Shown here piece by piece: positions 26,512 through 38,700 of a stretch of DNA of 64,000 bases (positions are counted from its first letter, which is position 1; each line of letters opens with the position of its first letter). Source of the stretch: Oryzias latipes. Its lineage: Eukaryota; Chordata; Actinopteri; Beloniformes; Adrianichthyidae. The translations under genes and the position numbers were made by a program. Under the pieces are notes generated by a model. The model saw only the letters and a program-made list of their open reading frames with translations, searched no databases and was not told the origin of the DNA. The stretch spans positions 11,332,015-11,396,014 of the forward strand of contig NC_019869.2 in the NCBI RefSeq assembly GCF_002234675.1, given 5' to 3'.

Positions 26512-27835
26512 TCGCGTGGATGAATTGCAAGGTGAACAATCAGTTTTGCGCATGCGTAGTTTATCTGAGTTGTGAAGTTGGGTAGGGGGGGGGGCGACAA
26601 TCTGAATTAAATCGGTTCAAATTACGCGGAGAACTAATAGCTTCTCTTAATTAAGGGTTTAGGCGAAACACTTGTGTGATGATGGAGTTAAAGAGACAGT
26701 AGCATGTTTCAAGTCTTGTGTGTTTGGGTTTCAGCAGCTGAGTTTATAGCTGCTTCCCTTCAGCAAGAGCACAGCGAAAAAGGAGCAGAGGGCGGAAGGT
26801 TCCCAGGTAGAAACAAAGGATTGCTCAGAATGACCGTGAGTCCTGCGCGTCCCCGGCGGGCAGGATCCAATAAAGCTGATCATTTCCGCCCAGCCTTTTG
26901 TGGAAATCTCAGTCACACAGAAAGAGAAGAAGAAACAAATGGGTGTCATTCTGGAAACGGCCTAATTGTGTCTGGACTGCCATAAAGTCATTAAAACTGG
27001 AATGCCAGACAGTATAGCAGACCAGGCGTTTTATTGCACTGTCTCTGGCCGAGTCTTTGAAGTTTGGGTCCATCTGCGTCCTTTAACGGGCGTCACAACA
27101 GCACAGCCGCCGGACTAAAGTCCGATTTACCCTTCGACGTCCACGCCTTTGTTTCTTATTGTGAGGCTTTCAGGAGAATTGAACAGCCTGCCTGCGTTTG
27201 CAGACCTGCAGTTGATCGATCAGGGGTCCAGTTGTTCTGCTATGTTTGGCATCGAGACACAGAAACAAATATATACAAACAAATTATAACTTTCAAACGT
27301 TCTTTTCTTTTATTATCTTTTCATTTTATTTATCCTGTGTTATTTTTTTCCTCGATGGTGTTATGATCAGAACAGCAGCCCGAGACTCAGTCATATTTGT
27401 GCAGAGCTGGACAGTATTTTGGGGGCTTCAGCTGTTGAACACTTCGTGTCTCTTTTTTCTGTTGTTGTTTTGTGTCCTCTCGCCTTGCGGCGCTTTGCAC
27501 CCAATAAAAGGTTATGGCGGTAATTGTCTTTTATGACTGCATACAACTAACAACATCCTTTGCCAAGACGCAACACTGTCCCCATCCTACGCACACACGT
27601 ACACACACACACACACTTTTACGCACACATTCACTATTACGCACACGCATGTTTACGCACATACAGCTATTTTTTTACCTCATGCCCACCTTTTCTAAAT
27701 CTGTGGGTGTGTTATTTTGTTCTTCCAAATAAAAAAATAAATCCCTTTCTCGCACTTCCATTTGAATTTTGAATTTTAGGCGATGTAAAGCACAAAAAAA
27801 CAATCGCAAGGCTTTACAGTCCAGATATAATTTGT

Positions 27836-28552
27836 TTTATTTAATAAATAGTACAAATTACATTTGTGAAGCCAACGTCAGACGGCCAGCAGACCGCGAG
27901 GTATTCGATGAGTAGCCTACAGTGTTTCATTTTCTCTAACTAACAAACATTATTTCCCTTGAAAATGTTGCTCCCTGAAATTCAGTTACAGTGACGCAAG
28001 CAAATCTACAACAATCCGCAATAATCTAAAAACAAATGTAGGTAGTTAAAGGACGTAGGTAGTCAATTATGCCATGTAGCTTTTGTTTTTTCATAATTTT
28101 GCGAGAATTTTCAAGAGATTTCTGCATTTTTGTGCACCTACTTCATATCTTTTTATATTATTAAACGTCTGGATTTTATCTAAAATAACAGGAAAACGAA
28201 TACATTTTGGAAACTATATGCGGTCAGCACACAACAAATATAACTATAAACAAAACACACAAATCTACAAACATCCATACACGGACGAGCACAGGCAAAC
28301 TATACACTGAAAATATTACTGAAACCAGGAGAGAATGGCCAAACTAATTACATGGAGATGGCACTGTCAAGTTGTGCAAAATGAAGGTAGTCGCATAAAA
28401 CTATAGCTCAACATGCTTTTGCTTTTTTTTTATCTTATTCACATAATCATGTAATATAGAACAACCGAACATATGAGTTAAAAACAAGTCCTTTGGAGCT
28501 GTGCGCACAAAGGCCGCCTTGTCAACCTCAATGCTGCTCCTTTGCGCTTTAC
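27836..28552 (-). other. Predicted hoxa9a 3' UTR with two miR-196 sites
   Basis: Runs from the hoxa9a stop to a minus-strand AATAAA (plus TTTATT at 27836-27841). Plus-strand TAGGTAGT at 28039-28046 and 28056-28063 are, in the transcript, two ACTACCTA 8-mer seed matches to miR-196. The distal part (28303-28512) has a diverged copy near 25.8 kb. Confidence 0.6.
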
Positions 28553-29680
28553 TTATTCGTCCTTCGGCGCGCCGTCTTTGTTGAACTTCTTCATCTTCAT
28601 CCGGCGGTTCTGGAACCAGATTTTAACCTGTCTCTCGGTGAGGTTCAGCAGCCTCGCCACCTCGTACCTTCGGTCCCTGGTCAGGTAGGTGTTAAACAGG
28701 AACTCTTTCTCCAGCTCCAGGATCTGGTGCTTGGTGTACGGACAGCGCTTTTTTCGCGTGGCACTCGCGTGGAGCCAGTTGGAAACCGGGTTATCTGAAA
28801 AGAATTTGATGCGAGACTTTGTGAGGTCCCGGTTCTGCCTCAAGAAAAAAAAAAACACCCCCAAAAACACACATCCCAAAACAACAATAAATAAAACACT
28901 CTTAGAAATGCAGCTGTCTTGTTAGGTGTGCCCACTTTCACTTTAAATGCTGCACCCGACATCGAAGGCTGCAACGTGAGCACGGCCATTAACACCCCCC
29001 CCCCCCCTCCTTTTTTTTTTGGAAATGGCATGTTTAGAATGACATCTGCGCCGATGCGCACCCCCAACAGGCACCTCACTCAGCTTTCTGCGTAAATTGT
29101 TAAAACATAAACGAGTGTGCAGCCACTTACTAGGGTCGAGGCCCGGTTTCTCTTCGCCCTCCGCGCTCACGTCTGCCTGCGCGCTCAGCTCGTCCTTCTG
29201 TCTTGGTGATGCTGTCGCCACAGTACCGTTGGCGTAATCGGAGAGCAGCAGTGAAGTATGAGATCCGGGCAGCGCGCCTTCCCCTCGCGTCCCCAAACCC
29301 TCTGGTTTGATACCGAAATGTTGGCTCGTCGGTAATCCGGTCAAAGGCAAAGAAGCGGACATGGGCTCAAGGAGCCATGACTGATAGCGGCCATCTGTTT
29401 CTGCAGCCACTGGGCCCTGAGGATGCCCGTAGTGGTGATGATAAACAGAGGAGACTGTGCCTGGGAACTGTGCGGGGACGTGGTTCCACGTCGGCCCAAA
29501 CACCTGGGGTTTGGACGGGAACGTGCAAGTCCCAAGTTCGCTGGGGTCGCTGATGGAGGCGGGCTGTCTGGCGTGCTGCAGCCCGTTGGCGGAGGGGTAC
29601 CTCGGGACAGAGAGCTCCTCGCTCTCGGGCAGAATGAGGGAATCCACGTAGTAGCTGGTCAGCGTTCCGGATGTCGACAT
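28553..29680 (-). CDS. hoxa9a: Homeobox protein Hox-A9a
   Basis: Abdominal-B-class Hox factor of the posterior trunk and fins. Coding exons are 29680-29131 and 28794-28553. The donor CCTA|GTAAGT and the acceptor cttttcag|AT join in phase 1 to give [21 protein letters not shown], the Hox9 linker with the Pbx-contacting tryptophan (W190). The product is 263 residues. [16 protein letters not shown] is the family start; an in-frame Met seven codons upstream at 29701 is less likely. The homeodomain is at 197-256 ([21 protein letters not shown]), with a DGAPKDE tail. The intron is only 336 bp. The 3' UTR carries miR-196 sites and the mir-196 gene lies about 2.6 kb upstream. Confidence 0.97.
28995..29020. 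repeat. C13 and T10 runs in the hoxa9a intron
   Basis: A run of 13 C at 28995-29007 followed by CT-rich sequence and 10 T at 29011-29020. It lies inside the short intron and is a pyrimidine/purine strand-biased tract. Confidence 0.9.
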
Positions 29681-29960
29681 GGCAGAAAAAATGACTTTCA
29701 CATGGACACACAGTCATACAATAGATACGAGCAAAAATGCAACGCGCACACGCACTACACACATACATATACACACGCAGTAAACCCAGCCTCACAAAAT
29801 AACAATGTGGAGAAATCAAGTAGCAACTTGGCCCCACACAGAACTACAGTGGGAAAGTAATGGGGAGACAGACGCCCCTGCCATTGGTCAGCAGAGTCAC
29901 GTGATTACAAGGCTGAACAATAAGGAATAAATCAATCCCTGTAGTCATTAAATACTCACT
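29681..29960 (-). promoter_or_regulatory. hoxa9a promoter region
   Basis: Upstream of the start codon on the minus strand are CCAAT (plus ATTGG at 29883-29887) and CACGTG at 29898-29903 followed by a GTAATCACGTGA-type overlap of a homeodomain site and an E-box. Further upstream are AATAAGGAATAAATCAA Hox-type sites. The E-box/CCAAT spacing resembles other Hox promoters in this window. Confidence 0.5.
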
Positions 29961-32918
29961 CTCAGTGCTGTTACAACCTCGACTTTTAAGAATTATCAAT
30001 ATTTAAGAAAAAATCTGCTAATTGTATTACGGGGAGAGAGAGATGTTCGACCAGAAAGTAAAACTTTTACGGTGTTATTTCCATTTACAATCCCGTTGGT
30101 TATCCAAAACGACGCATTCGGAAGCCTCATTTTACGAGATGCTTTATAGGACGCCTAAGCACCCTGATATTACAGCGCGCCAAAACACATTTTCAAGCAG
30201 CAGCGGGATATGGACGCATTTCAGGCGGGGGATTAAATTGAGGATTTTAAACGAAAAAAACACAAATTATTTTTGTATTTGTTGGTTTTGCGTCACACAT
30301 CCTTCAACCCACCTATATTATCCCAATCTTCAACAAGCCGCAAGTTCTAAAATGGATATGAACAAAAGCGGAATTCAGTTTTTGTTTTGCTTAAACTTTG
30401 ACAGTTCCGTAAAAATAAATATTTTTAAAAAAAAATCTAAAAGCTGAAAATTGTGTTGATTATTTCAATAGTCTGAACAACAACTGGCTATTGCTGCTTT
30501 ATTTTTCCTCCGTAAAAATACTTTTTTTTACTGCGTTTTTTCTAACATCACATCCTCTCACATATGAAAAATAAAAACAGTTACAGATATATTAAATATC
30601 ATCTCTAAATATTTGTAGGCATATAAACGTTTTAAATAACGCACTTTTAACATTTCACGTAACGCAGTAAACGTTTAATTGCTCATAAATGCTGCGCAGA
30701 ACTTCAATGTTTTTAGTTTGAGTATTTTTTTTAAATACATGTGTTTGAAAAGGCTGTAAAATAAAGAAACTTTTACATGAGGTGACACAAATTTTCGCTC
30801 AAAATAGTTAATGAAAATTTATGCTTGGATGAAAAGAAAAAAATGAATAGTAACTACAGTTTTTGTTTATTAAAATAACACAAATACAAGCACAGATTAT
30901 CCACTGGTTTATCTGAATCCATTTATTATTTGCACCACAATTATCACATGCACAGGCGTCAATGTTGGTATCCTCACGGCCATTAACAAATGCATTTTAA
31001 AGTCTGCCAACAGCCGCAGCTTCGGTGTAAAGTTTCGCAAAAAACGGTGCTAAAAATAAGCATCAAGTTTTATTGTCATACTTAATAAAAGCAAACAACA
31101 CCCAGTGCGCATTCTCTGTAAATAATGTTTCGTAACGTTTTTATTTAAATTTGATTTTCAAATTCCACGTGCTTTTGCACGAAGCCAGGTTTGCAGAAAG
31201 TTGGTCAAAATGTTTTCTTGATGAATGTTATTGCTTGAGCTCAATTGAAGGCTCATGCTTCAATGTGTTTATTCCAAAGCATACCTCGGTGCTGCTAATG
31301 TGAAAGGAGCAACTTTTATTGTTTTACTCTGCATGGTATTTTATTATTTATTAGCAGCATTTAAAATGGAGCCTGGCCAACACCCATGCAAGGCCACATG
31401 GGAAACAACACACAAAATCTGCACACTGCGGCTACCAAGACATAGAGTGAATAAAAGGAGAAAAAACATATATGTAGACATTGATCTGACTGAACGTTTC
31501 ACTATTTTTTTATTTGGTAAGAAGACATCAAACAAGCTTAGGATGGTCGGAAAAGAACCATTGTGTCTCTGTTTGTGCACTAAAACTCCAAGCAGACAAA
31601 TAAGAATAGACAAACATCTTCGGAGCAGGAAAAAGACGCAACAGTCCCAAAGGCTCTCAGGCTGTAAACTGCAATCAGGGTGTTTTTTTCACCCCACAGT
31701 TTACCGCAGGGGCTATTCACTACTTTTCCCTCTGCAGATAACAGCCTGTCTGGCGGATCTAAATATCGCCATAAAGCCCTTCCCCTCCTTTTGTGTGAGC
31801 CTCCATTGCGCAGCGGAAGCATCCGGTCCCATTGCCCAAGGAGGTCGCTGTTGCCTCATTCACCTTCCCCTTCCCCTCCACTGCAGTGGTCGTAACCGAG
31901 GCCTTGTCTGGCGTGTCTGCGTCACCACAGCTCACGGAAAACACACGGCTTTAGCCTTTAATCCCCGCTACACGACGCATACTGCGGCTCAGCTTTGACA
32001 TATTCAGAACACAAGCCACGTCTGCCTCTCTTATCAACAAAAAAAAAAAAAAAACATTTCTAAAAGCAGCGAGAAGGAAAACTCGACAAGGAGAGACTGG
32101 GAGCAGAAAAACGAGCCACCCTCCTCGGTTCTTTATCTGGAAAGGTTTGGGACGTGCGTCTGCACACTTGTTTCCACACGCGGACAAAATCCCTCCTTCC
32201 TCGTGTTCTCGGTTTGCTTCCCGCTTGATCTCGGCGTTTGTAACTGTGGCAATTAAGGCAGTTTCGTGTTGCAGAGTTAGAAATGGACCCCAACAACATG
32301 AAACTACCTAAACCACTCGACAGTCGATCCGGGCCTCCGGTGAAACACAATCAGCTAATTCATATCGCTTCTGTCACAGTGTGTCCAAAATGATCTAAAG
32401 AAAACAAAAATCAACCTCGGATCTAGTACACACTCTGGGCTGCAGCAGCAAGGCTGGAATGCACACAAAGACAAGTGCACTTACCCGATCTGTGCTACGT
32501 TAATCCCAGTATTTCCGAGCTAAAGCTGAAATAATTTTATCCACAGTGTGTGTGCAGCTCAAATGTGTAGCTGTGAGCCGGGCCTCCTCTTCGTCCGACA
32601 GGCTGTCTTACGACTGAAGCAGCTCTTCGAGGAGAGGGAGAAAGCTCATATACCAGCCAGTCATAAAACTCTACAATAGCCGGCTGGGCATGCAGCTATA
32701 CGGCTCACAGCCTAATATCCTAATTATTTCCGAATACCAGCAGACATTGTACCTTCAATGTTTCTGTCTCAACTGTTGTACAAACACGCACTTCCACTCT
32801 GAAGGAGGATTTATTCATGTCATTTTGGAAACGTATTTATTAAACCTTTCCATATCCTATATAGAGTTTGTACAGATTATAAAAAGGCAAGCAGTTCCTC
32901 TTTAGTGTGAGCTGATAA
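29961..32918. other. hoxa10a-hoxa9a intergenic region containing mir-196
   Basis: Apart from the mir-196 hairpin no gene is recognised. 30.0-31.2 kb is AT-rich with nothing identifiable. 31.7-32.3 kb is GC-richer and includes an A16 run (32039-32054). The GC-richer part probably belongs to the primary mir-196 transcript or the hoxa9a upstream region. Confidence 0.6.
32244..32321 (-). ncRNA. mir196: microRNA mir-196 precursor
   Basis: The minus strand carries the mature 5p sequence at 32310-32289, beginning TAGGTAGTTTCATGTTGTTG. It has A at position 12, as in miR-196a, rather than the C of human miR-196b. A loop of about 17 nt follows, then a 3p arm at about 32271-32250 containing ACGAAACTGCC, which pairs with the 5p arm along nearly its whole length. 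It lies between hoxa9a and hoxa10a on the same strand, the ancestral vertebrate position of the HoxA mir-196. miR-196 represses Hox7/8/9-group mRNAs. It is probably processed from a hoxa9a- or hoxa10a-linked primary transcript. Confidence 0.97.
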
Positions 32919-33533
32919 TTTATTAAGCATTACACAAAAACACAATGCTATATGTACACAGAAATATACAATAAAAACATTCCTCCTTCCCTTTCCACGC
33001 TGCATGCGCGCTAAACTTCAGTTTGAGCAAAAGTACACTTCCTTTTTTATTTGATGTATACATGGATTCGAGTTTATTTCACTGTACACTTTTTTAAACT
33101 TTCAAAATGTGGCGATTTTCCAGTGCGTAAAGTAGGATTTTTGAAATTTTGTCAAAACGAAGATTATTAGGAAACCATGCAGATCCAAATATTTGTAAAA
33201 TATATGTTCTTTTTTTCTTTGAATAGAACATTTTATAGCGGGATACTAAAGCTGCATCTTTTGGACTACAAATGTGCACTAAAGCCATCTGCACAACAGA
33301 GGATATGAGGTACAAAAAACACAGCATCAGAGTTGGATGAAGTTCAGTGATATTGCTTTGATTTTTCTCAGTAGGTCACAGATGAGGATGCACTGACATT
33401 TGGGTCTGGAAATGAAAGAAAGTTGCACCCCACAGTGAAATGAGTCATTGCGTGGACAGAGTGAGGGAGGAGGTGGGCGTTGGATGGTGGACGTCATTGA
33501 GATCACCTTTTTGCGCCGTGATCACCTCCACCA
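32919..33533 (-). other. Predicted hoxa10a 3' UTR
   Basis: Runs from the hoxa10a stop to a minus-strand AATAAA (plus TTTATT at 32919-32924). No 8-mer miR-196 seed match was seen here. Confidence 0.5.
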
Positions 33534-34409
33534 TCACGAAAAGCCGTAGTTGGAAGTGAGCTCTCGGATTCTGTTCTCCCGCGTCATCTTCTTCAGTTTC
33601 ATCCGGCGGTTCTGGAACCAGATCTTGACCTGCCTGTCCGTCAGGTGGACGCTTTTGCTAATCTCTAGGCGGCGCTCTCGGGTCAGGTACATGTTGAAGA
33701 GGAACTCCTTCTCCAGCTCCAGTGTTTGGTGTTTGGTGTAAGGGCAGCGTTTCTTTCGGCCGCTCTTTGCCGTCAGCCAGTTGGCCATGTTTTCAGTTTT
33801 TGCGCCTCCTACAGAAAACGGCATATAAACCCTTTTAAATAAAAATGAAGAACTGAGTGATGTGTGAAAGGAGCACAGAAAAGCACAAGCTGAAAACAAA
33901 CGTGTGGAGAATATAATAGTTATAATTATTTCATGTTTAGAGAAAAGGAAACTCTAATAAATATGGATTTTGTACTTGTCATTAACGAGTGTTAGTTGTG
34001 TTTAAATAGAAATTTGGTTTAAACGCAAACAAGTCTGTGCTTGGAGAGTATGTAAATGCAAGAGTTTATAAACGTAACAACATTTAAAAAAGTATATCCA
34101 GTAAAATGCATAAAAATAAGACATTTTGCAAAGATATAATCAAATTCTGCAGCTTGTTGAGCGCGTGCGCTCGGGAAGAAATTTGGATTGAGTGAAAATG
34201 ATTTTATAAGGGTAAACATGACATATGTGCAATCAATCTGAAGATGGAAAATCAATTTTCTGATCATATTTATTTTAAAACATAGTGGGATAGAAAGCAT
34301 TAAGTTATCAATTGTTACTTGAAGTCCTAAATCCCAGCTTTTACGCAGCAGCCAAACACTGTGAAATTGTAGGTTGGAATTGTAGGTTGATGGAATTCAA
34401 TATAATGTC

Positions 34410-34507
<98 letters not shown>

Positions 34508-35511
34508 TTTCTTATGCAACATTTACAGTTGTGCTCAGTTGTTACAGATGCCGAACTCTGAAATAAAATTTAACAGGTGTCAAAAAGCGTCAGTCAACCT
34601 GCATAGCACCAACACAAAAGCGACCACACCTAGGATCTGCGGTTACCTTTTATGACCTTTGATGGTCTTTCTTTGTCGTTCTCTTCCGTTTCGTCTCCGG
34701 AGGAGATTTCTCCATCCGAGGACTCCTGCGCCTCCTCGGCGCCCAACGCTGTGCGAGGCTGCGGGTCTGCGTTTCCTGAGGACACGGGCTCCTCGGCGTC
34801 CTTGGTCTCCTGGTCCGTGGCTCGAGCAGAAGTCGAGGTTGGCGGAGAGAGAAAACGTGCAGGCGCGGTGGGGTGGAGGCCAAAATGAGAATGGGAAGGG
34901 TTCGACTGGGGGCCGTTGGTGTTGTAAAGTTTATGAGAATGTGCGTGCGTCTGAGACAAGCGGAAGTAACCCGGGACAGGCACTGAGCCCCCGCTGCCGC
35001 CTCCATCGGTAGCTGTACAAGAACTCGACCCGAGGCCGGCTGTAGTTAACCTTGAATATGTCAGGTCTTCGGCGGTGGAGGCTTTGGGGCACTTCGGCTG
35101 TTCGTACAGGCAGTAGGTGCTCTCTTCTTTGATGTTCTGCGGGAACGAGCAGTGCGCGACCTGGGGACCCACAGGGTGCTCTTGCTCCATTCGACATGAC
35201 CTCTGCGTGTCCATCCACATCTCCACATTGGACATGTACGCACCTGAGGCGGAAGCCACGTTTTGGGGACCCATCTCACCCCGTTTCGTCATCCCTGGGA
35301 AGTATCCGTAGCTGTGTAGTCCATAAGGCACTTCTGCAGCGGTGCTGTGAGGGACGCACAGTGCACCCCCACTGTAGTGACCTCCTCCACTCTCGGTGCG
35401 ACCACTGATTAGAGAATCCACCAAGAACGCGTTTCCTGACGGACTCTCCGAACATGACATTATTGTAGTGTATTTTGGCGAAGGAAGAAGATAGCCCTTT
35501 CTGGCTGACAT
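33534..35511 (-). CDS. hoxa10a: Homeobox protein Hox-A10a
   Basis: Abdominal-B-class Hox factor. Coding exons are 35511-34647 and 33808-33534. The donor AAAG|GTAACC and the acceptor tctgtag|GA join in phase 1 to give [22 protein letters not shown], the Hox10 linker (W299). The product is 379 residues. It starts [20 protein letters not shown], matching the long N-terminus of mammalian HOXA10; a second Met at residue 18 ([19 protein letters not shown]) is the alternative start. Conserved internal blocks are [16 protein letters not shown] and [11 protein letters not shown]. An acidic [14 protein letters not shown] stretch precedes the splice. The homeodomain is at 306-365, with tail [14 protein letters not shown]. 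The 838-bp intron contains a long TA repeat. hoxa10a is absent from zebrafish HoxAa, so its retention supports a percomorph. Confidence 0.97.
34413..34503. repeat. (TA)n microsatellite in the hoxa10a intron
   Basis: About 90 bp of uninterrupted TA within the only intron, roughly 150 bp from the donor. Long TA tracts inside a Hox transcription unit are unusual, but the splice sites are intact. Confidence 0.97.
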
Positions 35512-35700
35512 TTCTCGTACAAAACATGCTGGATATGATTAGAGGCACCCCCTCTCCAGGGTAGGCCCCAGACCAATGAAAAGACTGGAAAAGAGGAGGT
35601 CCCTCCCACTCGGCAGCTACGTATTTGTTGGACGATCTCCATAATGGAGGCAGAGAAAAAAGACGGAGGACCGACTAGTGTGTTCCCTCACCTCGCCTTA
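35512..35700 (-). promoter_or_regulatory. hoxa10a upstream region
   Basis: Contains a plus-strand CCAAT at 35573-35577 in GC-richer DNA. No CACGTG E-box or TATA box is clear, unlike several other Hox genes here. The promoter is assumed from position. Confidence 0.35.
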
Positions 35701-38700
35701 TAACCCACCTACAGAGGAAGAGACACGCAGCAAAGTGCAGAAAAATTCATTTCGGAAAAAACATGTATTTAAGTGGAATCTTAATCTAAAGAGATTTCAA
35801 ATAAAATAAATAAGTTTCCCGTGGACATGCAAATGTACTTTTACAACAAATCTCAGTGCTTCATTCAACAATCTGACATTAAAATGGACTCTCCTGGACT
35901 TTATAAAAGGATTGTTAAGTCAAACGTTTGTTGAAAAATAAATTTTTATTTCAAAAATCCACCCATTACAATACCCTAACCTAAGTAGTTCATTGGTAAA
36001 AAGAGGAAATTAGGAATTAAATTGTCAGAGAATTTGAGTCACCATCAAACATGAAATACCTGAGAGTCACGAGTGACATTAAGAGTCTGAAAGTGAAGCT
36101 TGAATTCGCCTTGAAAAGAAATTACCAAGAACAGAAAAAAGCGCTTTCTGTGCGTCATCGACAGTTTGAATTTAGAATTATGTTTGTGTAATTCAACGCT
36201 TGGAACGCTGCTCATATACATACTTAACCCAATGCCTGCATTGTTTTATTTCGTTTTCGTAGAGGATGCTGTTAATAATTTGTCACACACAAGTCGGTTT
36301 TCAATTTAATTTATTTTTTCTTAGAAAAAAGGTGAAATATACCAAACGCAGTAAAAATAACTACAATAACACCGATTTTTTTTTTTTTTTTTTTTTGCCC
36401 TAAAAAACATCAAAAGGCTTTGAAGAAGTAAGATGAGCAAAGAAAAAAACAAAATCCTGATAAATGTCTTGGAATAAAATACGAATTAGAATTTTTATTT
36501 AATGCGCCTTTTTTTCCGGTAAATATTTAAAAATATGTCTACTAATTACTAAAATTGCTTTAATGATACATTCACCAATCTCGTTTAACTCCGTCCATAT
36601 TTTTAAAACAGTTGGACGTATTTAATTTTAAAATTACGCCGGCGTGCCTTCTTTTTTGCCCCGTTTAATTATCCACACTGTATTTGTAGAAACCCTAAAG
36701 TGTGGCGTGTGAGGGTGAGGAGCTTCGATTTGCCGCAGTGAAGCAAACCTAAAGCTCATGTACATCTCACCCAGTCGATCCAATTTGGGTCAATGAGAGC
36801 CACAATAAAACTCTTTTTCCATCTCGCCGTGTCCTTGGACATGTGCACTCTATTGCGCGTTCCAGGCTGAAGTTAATCTTGGCTTGCTTTGTCATTACCA
36901 GACCCAGGTGGCTCCCTGCCTTGCGGATTTCATTGCAGCCTGTTGCACCAGGGAAATTTGGAAGAAATCCATTTATTAATCGCAACTTTACGTCCACGAT
37001 TTTGTCACCGAATGCGCTAACTCTGTTTTGTCAATCACTGTTGCCTCAAAATGCAAACATTTCCAGATATATAAACACATATGGAATTATGTTGTTTGTA
37101 ATTGTGAACCACTTAAAAAATTAACTGACACGTCAGGTAAATTACTGAGAGATGTTTTCCGGGGTTTTGGAGCTAAAAATTGCGCTGTAGCCGTTTTCTA
37201 TACAAAAATTCAAAACCACTGACTCTTCCTTCACTATTTCCAACAAAGCATCAACAGTAGCCTCAAAGTCAACACATTTGACCACGGTGAGTCCTTCTTT
37301 GTGGGACACTTGATCCCCAAAGGAAACCAAATACATCAATTAATAATGCCTGCCCCGAATTGAGTTGTTTTGGCATGCGCACTTCATGATGTTGGCCTGT
37401 GGATGGAAGCTATCAATATCTCGGTGTTACAGTTATTAATTACAGGTATTAAATCTTCATTTTCACAGCTGCCGGCCATTGTATCATGAAAACACTTTGC
37501 CCTGACCACTGGCTTTGATCAGGCCCCATAATGGTGGCCGAAGAGGCCGTTTGAGTCGTCTCATGTTCGTCCCGAGTGCAGTTATGAACAATAATGCAGC
37601 GTTTTATTACATCCAACGGAAGTATTTATTTTTCACGAGAGACAAAGGAGTGCGTGGCTGGGTTCGCACTTCCACATCCAGGGTAACCCGCTCCCCGTTT
37701 GAACTAACACCCAGCAACAGTCAAAGTTCAGCTCTATGTCTATCGCAGGAAGGAAGAGATCGTGTCCTATCACGTGCACATCAACCTCTATCACAGTTCA
37801 GACACTTGAGTTGGGAATTTGATGCGATAAAATGTAATCTCCAAGCGAAAATTGTTTCTTTATGCACTTGCATATAGTTGAAACAATATTTTTGGTCTTT
37901 TAATTTCAAATATTTTTGTTAGACTGCTGCTAACGTTTCCAGGTAAAAAATGAACCACTAAAATGTTCAAGCCAAGCAAAACGAGGAACACATGCAGCAT
38001 GAATCTCTGGCGCACATGTGCAGCCTTATTAGGGTTTAAGGAAGACTGTCTCCACCGCATGGCGCAGTGGACATCAGAGAAGCAGTCTGGTCTGGTTGGC
38101 CCTGTGTTTATATGAGGCTGAGCATAAACGCCTGTGTTGCCAAACAGCAAACAGCCCAGCAGCTCTCTACTTGCTCTCTTGGCATTTTTACCTGCAGAGT
38201 TTGAAATGAGTCTGAAGAACAGAAGATCCAAGGCCGTGACTTTGGTCCCAATTGCGCCGCCCGGTGGTTAAAGTCCTCTTGTAAGCAGTTAAATCAACAG
38301 ATTTGAAGCGGATGAAGCACACGAGGGGAAAGAGGCTCCCAAATGAAGCTGACGCGGCCACAGAGGCTCTTCCTGTCTGTCCACTCGCTGTCGTTGCTGT
38401 CGCCTCCTTAGTAACACAGTTAATAACCTTGGGTCTCAGACGGTTTATTGCACTGCACTCCAATTGTACAAATGCTCCAGACTCTCAGACAGCTTTTATG
38501 GCGGCGTTGCTGCGGCAACGGGGAGGATGTCCCATAATTAGGGACGGAATTCCAACGCGCGGTAAAGGATGCGCTAGGCCGGACTGTGGCAGAGAGAGGC
38601 AACCATAAACTTCAGCCTCTCTCCCTATGTTTATGGCCCTTTTGACTGTCATATATGAACGCCAATGCGCTGCGGCCAACACCAATAAACAGAGTGATAA

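Larger units (their letters stand above)
24621..27835. other. hoxa9a-hoxa7a intergenic region
   Basis: No coding exon is recognised. 24.7-26.2 kb is very AT-rich. The interval contains a duplicate of hoxa9a 3' UTR sequence, a CTCF-like site near 26.5 kb and a cluster of Hox/Cdx-type sites near 27.5 kb. Short (CA)n-type repeats lie near 27.6 kb. Confidence 0.6.

Noticed and set aside
32031-32060. A16 run as a retroposon tail
   Set aside because: No SINE or LINE body or target-site duplication is visible beside it.
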